Part shown: positions 55,901 through 64,000 of the stretch, piece by piece
How the letters are laid out: each line of letters opens with the position of its first letter
Position numbering within the stretch: the stretch's first letter is position 1
Source of the DNA: Apostichopus japonicus
Lineage: Eukaryota; Echinodermata; Holothuroidea; Aspidochirotida; Stichopodidae
Direction: 5' to 3'
NCBI RefSeq assembly: GCF_037975245.1
Contig: NC_092577.1
Location: 3,493,501-3,557,500, forward strand
DNA: 64,000 nt
The notes under the pieces: model-generated
What the model was told of the DNA's origin: nothing
The model's database searches: none
What the model saw: the letters and a program-made list of their open reading frames with translations, nothing else
Translations under genes and position numbers: made by a program

Positions 55901-58900
55901 ATTTGGTGGGAAAATAAGTGGTACTGACGTTTTGATGCTGGGAAGATCTCCTGCAGAAGTGAAGTCTGGATTTGGAATGGTCTTTGGGTATCCAATTTAG
56001 GATTTCAAAGGACATTAGAGAACAATAATACTAATATTAAAATAAAAAGAATGAAGGCCTTTTACTAATTTATGTTACGAAAGCTCTGATTATGAATCTC
56101 TAAAGTTCATTACAACTTTCAAGAATCCTTGTATTTTTTTCCTACACTTTAATAAAGCTCATAAGGGCAGTTCTTCAAAAAAGTGCAAGTGGAGCCACTG
56201 TTTTAGCTGAATACAGAGCCCAAAAGTGTCTCAGCGAAAAGTCCAGGAGATTGTTGGTAAACATTGTAGTTGCTAACATGATGGAAGTACATGGGTAAGT
56301 TTTTTTTTGTAGTTGTAAACATAGAAAATCATGATTGCTGCAATGAAATGTTTAAAACTTTAACATGTCTATGAACATGGATTAATTGACACTTGTTGTA
56401 ACTATGTAAGTGCTCCATTGATGAAACATTTAGATGGTCAACCCATGAAGATAGTTGGAAAATTGGAGTAGCAATTTCTGACTGCCACACTTGTGTCAAT
56501 TTTCAACCAGGCTTGGTATGTTCCCGTTACAGAATTGAATCCCGGTCAAAATTGATGGCAAAATTTTTACCCATTTTTGTGTGCTGACACGAAAACAAAT
56601 CTTGGATCCTTAAAATCTTGGATCCTCACATGCCCAAGCAGAACTTTGCATAATTTTGAACCAATCGTTTTAGCAATGCAGTGGCTAAATTGAGGACTTA
56701 GGGAAAACAAATTCTCAACTTTTGACTTTTGTCTCAAAATTTTGACCTTTTCACCTTACAGTTTGAGTGTTCTTTGTCAAAACTGTAATTTTACTCAGTC
56801 AAAATTGTGGCTTCTTGTCTGGGAATTTTGGCTTTTCAGTACACAATCTTACTATCTCAAACTTTTGGATTTTGGTATCAAACTGTTGCCTTTTCATCCC
56901 AAACAACTGACTAATTTCTATCAATTTTGACTTAATAAGTTATCATAATGACTCGACCTTTCCGTCTAAAAATGTTCACCTATTTATCTTACAACAGAGT
57001 TAGTTTTTGCTAAAATTGGTTCATATGTCATATTTTCAGATAAATTATACCTTACAGTTGTAGGAGATATTTGAAAGCTAGTGTGGTGTAATTGAGACTA
57101 GGAAATCAGAGATCAGACCCTTCAGGATATCAGATCCTGATGTATTACCAGTGTAAATTATGCATATCAGATCCAGATCAGAGTTCCTAATTTAGAGCTT
57201 GAGAGCGACCAGGATTAACTGCAGATCAGTACCACGCTTGAGATCAGTTCCCCCTTTTTTTCTGTAAACAAGGTTGAGTGGTGACCATTCAACAAATTAT
57301 TAGCCAAAGATTCAAGAACATACAGTAGCTGTTCTGTTGACGTGATAGTTTATTAATTCCTATTCTTGATCTCTTGAGGGATCTTAGTAAGTCAGAATAT
57401 CCAATGTTAATACCCCACAGTTCAAGGGGGTGGGGGTGTCTGTTGCTCAGTATCAACCATTGAACACCAGTTATTGCTTTCATTCTAAATATTCTCCACA
57501 GACAATACCATATGCTGAAAGACAGGTTATTGAAATTGTGTACACAAATACTTAGTGGGGCTAACCCCGGCAGTTCGATTTCATGATGTTAGAAACTTTC
57601 CTAGTTCATAACATGTTATATTTCGGAGCTGTGACCAATACAGCAGATAGCTGAGCTCCTTTAAAGACCTTTTCTCTTCTGTGCAGGAGACTTTCAAGGC
57701 CCAGGTTATTAAATTCTGCATTGGTCCATTGTTGTTTTTAAGACATACATAACATTTGAACTGACCAGTATTACAGGTTTATGGCAGATTTGTGGTGAGA
57801 GAAAAGGGCCTTTAAATAATCACTCATTTAATAAGGCAAATATCTAATACACTTATATATATTTTATCCCTACATCTACCATCACAGACGGACTCCACCT
57901 ACGCTCACAAAAAGAAAATATGCAGTTGGTATTGTCAACCTGTTTGAAAACCTTAAAGACCCATGCACACCAACAGATCATGTAAGTAATTAATTTAAAT
58001 AAACTGCAGGAGGACCCAAGACCCCCACCAAGGGTTTTGTGGCTTTAGCACTTGCTGTCATAGGGACATTATTGTAAATTTTGGAACCATACTTCAAAAC
58101 AGTTGTTCTGCAGTATCATAGTTTAACATTAATTGCGGGGAAATAGCATACATGTATAGGAGGGGAAATGGTTTGTCTAATGCAGGGCCATTCAAATTTT
58201 ACATTATAGGCATCATGATCTTTCCAGGGCAAGAGGAGACCTTTTTTTCTCACTTAAAATGTTGGGAAATGCATGATTTGGAACTGGACATTGCCATGGA
58301 AAACATTTCACCCCCCCCCTCTGCAATTCTTCCTCTAGACGCCCATGACTTTAGTAGAAATAGAGAAAGTTGTGGTTAAAGGTCTCTTGTATAAGCGCTG
58401 TAGTTTTGCTAGTTCAAACTAAAATTACTGCCACATACTCATAATTTCTGAGAGTGTTTTTGATGGTAAAGATGTCTTGGAAGCTACTTATGAAAACTCC
58501 TAGCAATTTTTAACCTACAGCTTAACTTGGGAAATGACATTAAGAAGTCTCCAACTGGATAGTGGTACATAAAATGAACCACAGCTAGTACTAGGTACAT
58601 TTCATTATTATTTTCAGGAAGCTTTTTATGATGAAAGAACCAATACAGGATTCCTTGCAGCAAGGATAAAAAACGTCAATAGAGGAGAACGTCGTTCTGA
58701 ACAATCAAACATAACTCCAAAGGACCCTGCCTGCAAACGTGATGGAGGCCCCATGCTTAAAAGGGCATTACCTGCTGTATCTGATAACCTGCAATCTGAA
58801 GATAACACTACAGTAGGTGTAAACTGGATGAAACATACCCCTGCTGTATCTACGGATTCTAAGTTGGTCTTTGAGAAGATGAAAAATACTCTACTAGTGA

Positions 58901-61623
58901 GGAGAAACATGGTCAATGCTATGAATTCAGCAGCGCATATAATAGAGGAATTTCCACAATTCAAGATTACTCCAGGCCTTGTGAGTATGACACAAAGTAT
59001 TCTGACTGGTGTCATGTATGCTATTAGACTGTGGATTGCATGCATTTACAAGTGTGCGGGGGGGGGGGGATATGTCTGTCATGGGGTGAAGAATGGTAGA
59101 TAGTTTCCATTTATGCCTGCATGGTCACTGATGAGTGATCTCCACAGTTCATGAGCAACCTATTCTTGAGCTGCATTCAGAGCTCTACAACAATATCAGC
59201 TGATATATATTAAGAGTCCAAAAAAAATGGACAACCTCATGGCAATAAACAAATGATGTTACTTCAGCAATTTTAGGAACTCCATGAAAGATTTATTTCC
59301 AGCTTTTTGTGTAGAAAAAGTTTTGCCAGCCATAACCAATGCATTCCTGTAATCCTGTAATTTTCTTGCTTGCAGATTGAACAAGACTTCAAATTATTGT
59401 TTCCAGAGGAATACCCAAAGCTACTGGAACAGTGGCCTCTCCTTAAGCAGAAAGTTATTGCTCTTGCAAGAAATAGACTGATAAAGGCGCCACTGCTGAG
59501 CTGCTGGCAACAGTGGACCGTGGACCATGGGAGGATTGGAGTTGGGAAGTAAACAAAGATGCTTCACTTCATCCCCTCACCATCCCCTACATCACCAGTT
59601 GACATGTGCAGAGCTGGTGAAATTGACTTTGTTGCATTACACTCATTACTCAGAGGATGGTGATCAGATGCCATTGTTTATTAGTTGATACTTGTGCAGT
59701 ACCCGCTGACGTGCTGAAGGCCACTTGAAATCTGTCAAGTGGAGTGAAAGCCCATAGTCTGTTCAATTGAAATCATGTGACTGATTTAAAATGCATGAGG
59801 AAATCTCCTTGATCATCTGTAAATATTAAAGCTCACAAAAAATATCCCCCATTAAAATTAAGATAATTCTAAGCTTAACAGAGCAACATCAGCTCAGTTA
59901 TCATGTAGAATACATATGGGGGGTATTAGCTACATCCAAATTATGGAATAAGCATGCCACAGGGAGCTGCATAAAAAAACTATCCAACAGCTAAAATATT
60001 TACAGCTTTCCAATGGCTTAGTAACAGTTTTATTAGAAAGCAAATTATCAATACTTGAGTTACTACCTCAGGTTATTAGGTTATGCATAAAAAGTCTTAA
60101 TCTTCCTCCCCATGTATATTTCTACTTTTGCAGCTTGTGGTTGATAAATTCAAAACAATGAAAAGATTATTTAACTGAACATGAGTGCCATGTCTCTTTA
60201 ATTAATACCTTTTAATTTTAATTTCTTAGGCTGGGACAAAGAGACCGCTACTATACTGCTGGTGCTCTGTCTGTTACCACCTGCAAACCATGGACGTACT
60301 GGAGTGTCAAAATTGCCAGTGATTAAAGCAGTGGACTTTCTCATTCAGTTTGAAAAGGTTTGATAATTTCTGTGTTAGGTGTATTGTGCAGGGAGGATAT
60401 TGGTGAACATAGCACTGCTAGTAGCTCCTTCAAGATCAGCAGTATTGGCCCCAAGTATAGCATGCTGTAATTGTAAAAGTTTGATATGATTATGTAATCA
60501 ATTGACCTGCTACAGGTGCAAACTGATCTATCTGCCTGCACTGCCTTACAGTGATACGAATAGTAGCTATAATGTGCAAACAATTGCCCCGAACAACTTA
60601 ACCCAAGTACCCATGTGCCTTTGCACAACCCAAGTAGTCGTAGGGAGGGGAGAGAAATAGTAAGCTGTACATGTGCTAAGTAGGCCTTCTAAAATGACTT
60701 TTTCTCTACATCAGCCAATGCACTGTGTTTGCAGTGTTATGTCAGGAACCTTAACAGGAGCCAGGCCCTGCAGCAGATTGCAGAGGTCATTTTACAAACC
60801 ATGATAGATTGATTACATAATCACTGAAACTGTTTGGTTATATCCTGCTGTGTTTGGAACCAATATGGGAGATCTAAGTTTAAAGCATTTTGTAATTTCT
60901 CCAAAAGAAAGTGGATACTGTGATATCACTGCCTCTTGCAGACCCTATTGTTAATTTTGTCCTAATTGTGCTACCAATTAAGTCTAACAACTTTGTCTAA
61001 AATGGCCATTTATTTTATGTGGCCAAATGACTGATATTACTTGCAACCAAAAGTCTTATGACTTTTTTTCAGTGGTGTAGTTCCTCCTGTTTCTGAGGCA
61101 CCAAATGTGATGACCATTGTAATTAAAATATTCCTGTGAACAATTCTTCTGCAGTGCAAAGATATGATGGAGCAGTGCACCATAATAACTGTGAGAACTG
61201 TCTGGATCTACTATTGCAAACTTATTGCTCTTTTAGCCAGCCAGTACTGATGGGCTTAAATGCAGAACAGTTTTACCATTACTTGAACTTAAAGATTGCA
61301 TTTTGTAGGTTCAATTTCTTATAATTTATTACTGTGCTGTTGTGTTGTCTGCTTTACAGAGTGGATGTAGTATTGATGCTTTCTTGGAGAACTCCTCAGC
61401 CATGCATCCGTATACAGTATCCTGGGACTTGGACCAACCAAAAGCAGCATATCACAGTACTTACTTCATTATTGTAGACCATCTTGCCTTACCCTGTGCG
61501 GCATATGCTTTAGGGGCATTTGATGCACTATTTAAGAGTCACTATGTGTTTGGCCTCCACTACAGTAAGCATCTCCTTAACTTTTGGACATTTCTTCAAA
61601 CTACAATCTATGGAATACTGTAG
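52908..61623 (+). CDS. CIDE-N domain protein, ORF1 of the EnSpm-like element (about nine exons)
   Basis: Exons inferred from splice sites and phase: 52908-52986, 54527-54670, 55322-55477 (or to 55404), 56158-56294, 57888-57981, 58618-58980, 59376-about 59480, 60230-60357 and 61360-61623. The joined start reads MLIVRLFRNEARKVVVF, then FRDLI, AKKKFKIAEDV, VDKEDGAEIDEDSLV and MVLKRGEKW. This is the CIDE-N pattern (acidic EEDGTEVD-like turn and final G-x-K-W). Later parts: YRAQKCLSEKSRRLLVNIVV, KYAVGIVNLFENLKDP, QDFKLLFPEEYPKLLEQW, TATILLVLCLLPP, and a C-terminal block with DALFKSHYVFGLHYSKHL and LQTTIYGI. Exon 3 needs either a weak donor at 55405 or a 1-base correction near 55415-55420. Exon 7 has two competing frames from about 59476. 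Known: CIDE-N mediates DFF45/DFF40-type pairing. A role here is unknown. Confidence 0.68.
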
Positions 61624-61743
61624 ATATCAATAACACTCATCAGACACCACGTGTGAGGGCACTTCGATCGAAATTGCAAGAATGAGTTGTTTTAAATGCA
61701 AAGCTCATCTTGGTAGTGTACCTACAGTAGGATACTAAGGCAC

Positions 61744-64000
61744 ATGAGATTACATCATGTATTTTATGGTGGGCAGAATCTATTGCTGAAATGTGGCCAG
61801 GGGGCTTGTTGTCAGACGTTTTTCTCATTTAGTGGATTCAGGAAGCAATTAGTTAAGCATGCTCCATTTTCGATACCAGATGGACCTCAGGAATGCATGA
61901 TAAACAATTTGAGGGATAATGATGTTGAACCTATTGAATATGATGATAATGTAGAGGGAGATCAACTTGCTACCTCTGAAATCATTTCCCCTCAGGAACT
62001 TCAGAATCAGGCAGCGGGATTAATATGTAAAATGTCTGCAACCTCAAAGATCTCTCAAAATACTCTAAACCAAATTGCCAACTCAATGGATAATATTATT
62101 GGTGAAATCACAAGTAGTGTGCAAGCTGTTGTTGACAAAACCTTCGAGGAACATGGATTGGAAAAAGATTCGGATGTTTACCATGATATCAAAAAACACA
62201 GAGACAGTCTATCACATCCATTCCAAGAACTAAATTCTGATTTCAAGCGAAGAAAATACTTTAGCCTGCAAGGAATGGTAGAACCTCATGAAATATCATT
62301 GGGAGTACGTATGGAGAGTCGCATTAACAAAGTCACAAGATTGCATGAACAAGTTCCTGTGAATAATACGTTTATATATATACCAATTATTAGAACACTG
62401 GAGCTGCTGCTCAAGCATCCTGATGTTTTGCATTTGTTACTCATGACCACAAAAGTCGTGACCGTGTTATCAGGGATTATTGTGATGCAAACCAATTTCA
62501 GCAAGCCCCTATCTTTCAACAAGATTGCAATGCTCTTCAGTTGCATTTTTTCTATGATGATTTTGAGACAGTGAATCCCTTAGGATCAAAAACTTCTATT
62601 CACAAAATAGGTGCATTCTATTTTGTTTTAAAATATCTACCTCCAAGGTTTAATTCTAGTTTGAATAACATTCACTGTGCTGCCCTTTGCCATACGGAAG
62701 ATATAAACAAATACGGGTTTGATCCAATTCTCAAACACATAGTGGAAGATATAAATTACCTGGCTGAACATGGTATTCTACTTCCAAGTGGACATTACAA
62801 AAAAGGTATCATTACTCAGTTTAGTGCAGACAATCTTGGTGCAAATTCATTATTTGGTTTTGTGGAGAGCTTTTCAGCAAGACATTATTGCCGTCTTTAT
62901 TTGACCAGTCGTGAAGATGCACGACTACTTTACAGCGAAAAAAAAAACATGCAAATGAGAGACAAAGATTCCCACAATTTGCATGTTCAACAGGCAGAAC
63001 AACTTGAAACTGTTCATGTTCAAGGTGTAAAAAGGGGGTCAATTTTAAATAGTTGTGTATCTTTCCATATTCTTCGTAACTTTTCTCTGGATGTGATGCA
63101 TGATCTTCATGAAGGTGTGGTCCAATTTGAAATTAAACTAGTATTATCATATTTAATATCAGATAGAGAGTCACCTCTAATGACACTAGATCTTTTGAAT
63201 AAAGAAATCACAAGTTATGACTACGGATCAACAGAAAAGTCAAACAAGCCCTCCCCAATTAAATTACATGCACATGGCAATTCTATTGGTCAAAAGGCTA
63301 TGCAATCTTGGTGTTTAATTAGACATTTGCCACTTATTATTGGACACCGTTTACAGGAAAGGGACATGCCTTATTTTGAACTGCTGTTGAAGTTACTAGA
63401 TTGTATGGATATAATTTTTTCACCTAAAGTAACTCATGGGTTAATAGCTCAATTGAGAATTTTTATTGAAGAACATCATTCTAAATTCCGTGAGGTATTT
63501 CCAGCTCATTCTCTCATTCCAAAGCATCACTTCATGGTCCATTATCCTACTTGTTTGAGAGAAGTGGGTCCTCTCATCCATGTCTGGTGCATGAGGTATG
63601 AAGCTAAACATGATTATTTCTGTCAAATTGCTGATAATTGTCGAAACTTTAAGAACATATGGAAAACTGTGGTAAAAAGACACCAGATTAATCAAATGTA
63701 AAATTTTAATTCAAAACAGTCATTAGAGACTTTTTATGTGGGACCTGGTGCAGAAACAACTGTATCAAATTTATTATCGGATTGTTTTGACTCTGTTGTC
63801 TCAAAAGTGCCAGATGCTACCCTTCTCACTGAAGTGTTTGATACAAACTGGGTGAAGCTTGGTGGGACTGAATATAAGCGTCACCATATGCTTTGCTATG
63901 ACATGGATGACATGCCATTGTTTGGTCAGGTGAAGCATATACTGATTTATAAGGATATTGTTTATTTTGTGCTTATAGTTTGGAGCACACTGTTTTACAA
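61744..64000 (+). pseudogene. Transposase-like ORF2 of the EnSpm-like element, frame-shifted and with an in-frame stop; runs off the window
   Basis: ATG at 61744. First part (to about 62450): a C2H2-like start (CGQGACCQTFFSFSGFRKQL then VKH), an acidic linker, then a region with YFSLQGMVEP. A single-base frameshift near 62440-62455 moves the frame to the second part. That part has YDDFETVNPLGSK, KIGAFYFVLKYLPPRF, KYGFDPIL, FSADNLGANSLFGFVESFSA, LDVMHDLHEGVV, HSLIPKHHFMVHYP and WCMRYEAKHD. The DD, the SAD, the D-x-x-H in LDVMH and the Glu of RYEAKH fit the catalytic layout known for the CACTA/Mirage/Chapaev group; the residue assignment is inference. TAA at 63699-63701 interrupts it, and the same frame continues (TNWVKLGGTEY, DMPLFGQV) to the window end. 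It resembles multicopy uncharacterised fish and invertebrate proteins. Confidence 0.78.

Larger units (their letters stand above)
52624..64000 (+). mobile_element. EnSpm/CACTA-like DNA transposon with two genes (right end outside window)
   Basis: A CACTG terminus begins at 52624 (CACTGCAAAAACTCCGGTGT), the terminal pattern known for animal EnSpm elements. It is followed by subterminal motifs in both orientations: GGTGTT at 52639 and 52667, GTGTTGA at 52668 and again near 52682, and GACACC near 52690. ORF1 (52908-61623) and ORF2 (from 61744) follow in the same orientation, only about 120 bp apart. ORF2 is transposase-like. The right terminus and the TSD are not in the window, so the boundary is provisional. 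The element would be larger than 11 kb because ORF1 has large introns. Confidence 0.62.

Overview
The window looks like nuclear DNA of an animal, most likely a sea cucumber (holothurian echinoderm). The genes are split by GT/AG introns and the DNA is AT-rich. It is full of decayed non-LTR retrotransposons, hAT-like and EnSpm-like DNA transposons, and micro- and minisatellites. The gene content fits an echinoderm: multicopy TRIM genes with a beta-propeller-type C-terminus, and a small beta-microseminoprotein (PSP94)-like secreted peptide. From memory, PSP94-like genes are reported as expanded in a sea cucumber genome. The species call is inference.

Layout. (1) 211-3603, plus strand: the last two exons of an MRNIP homologue, a DNA-repair factor. 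(2) 3.6-7.9 kb: a LINE remnant and two tandem-repeat arrays. (3) 7.4-25.6 kb: two paralogous blocks, each made of a 19-bp minisatellite, a broken TRIM 3' fragment and a TRIM gene. In the first block that TRIM gene is a truncated pseudogene (10926-12560). In the second it is intact (22748-24934). Between them lie a SINE, a nested hAT-like element and a CR1-like LINE that was itself hit by an RTE-like LINE. (4) 25.7-33.7 kb: a LINE fragment, several minisatellites including two unrelated 51-bp arrays, and a small TRIM relic. (5) 33780-35969: an intact TRIM of a different subfamily. (6) 40022-41377: a two-exon gene for a cysteine-rich secreted peptide of the PSP94 type. (7) 41.8-50.5 kb: a third paralogous TRIM block, with a pseudogene cut by a LINE inside a 30-bp target-site duplication, its duplicated flank, and an intact TRIM (47464-49650) that is the sister of the 22.7 kb gene. 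(8) 50561-52409: a composite terminal-inverted-repeat element.

(9) 52624 to the right edge: what I read as one EnSpm/CACTA-type transposon. It starts with a CACTG terminus and subterminal motifs. It carries a multi-exon ORF1 whose N-terminus is a CIDE-N domain, the fold of the DFF/CAD apoptotic nuclease system. Directly behind lies a transposase-like ORF2 with a zinc finger, a conserved Asp/Asp/DxxH/Glu series, one frameshift and one in-frame stop. This is the most unusual assembly in the window.

The three intact TRIM proteins are probable RING E3 ubiquitin ligases. In the sister pair, the RING/B-box part is nearly unchanged while the C-terminal propeller differs at many positions. That suggests diversification of target recognition rather than of ligase function. 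No rRNA, CRISPR or convincing functional tRNA gene was seen.
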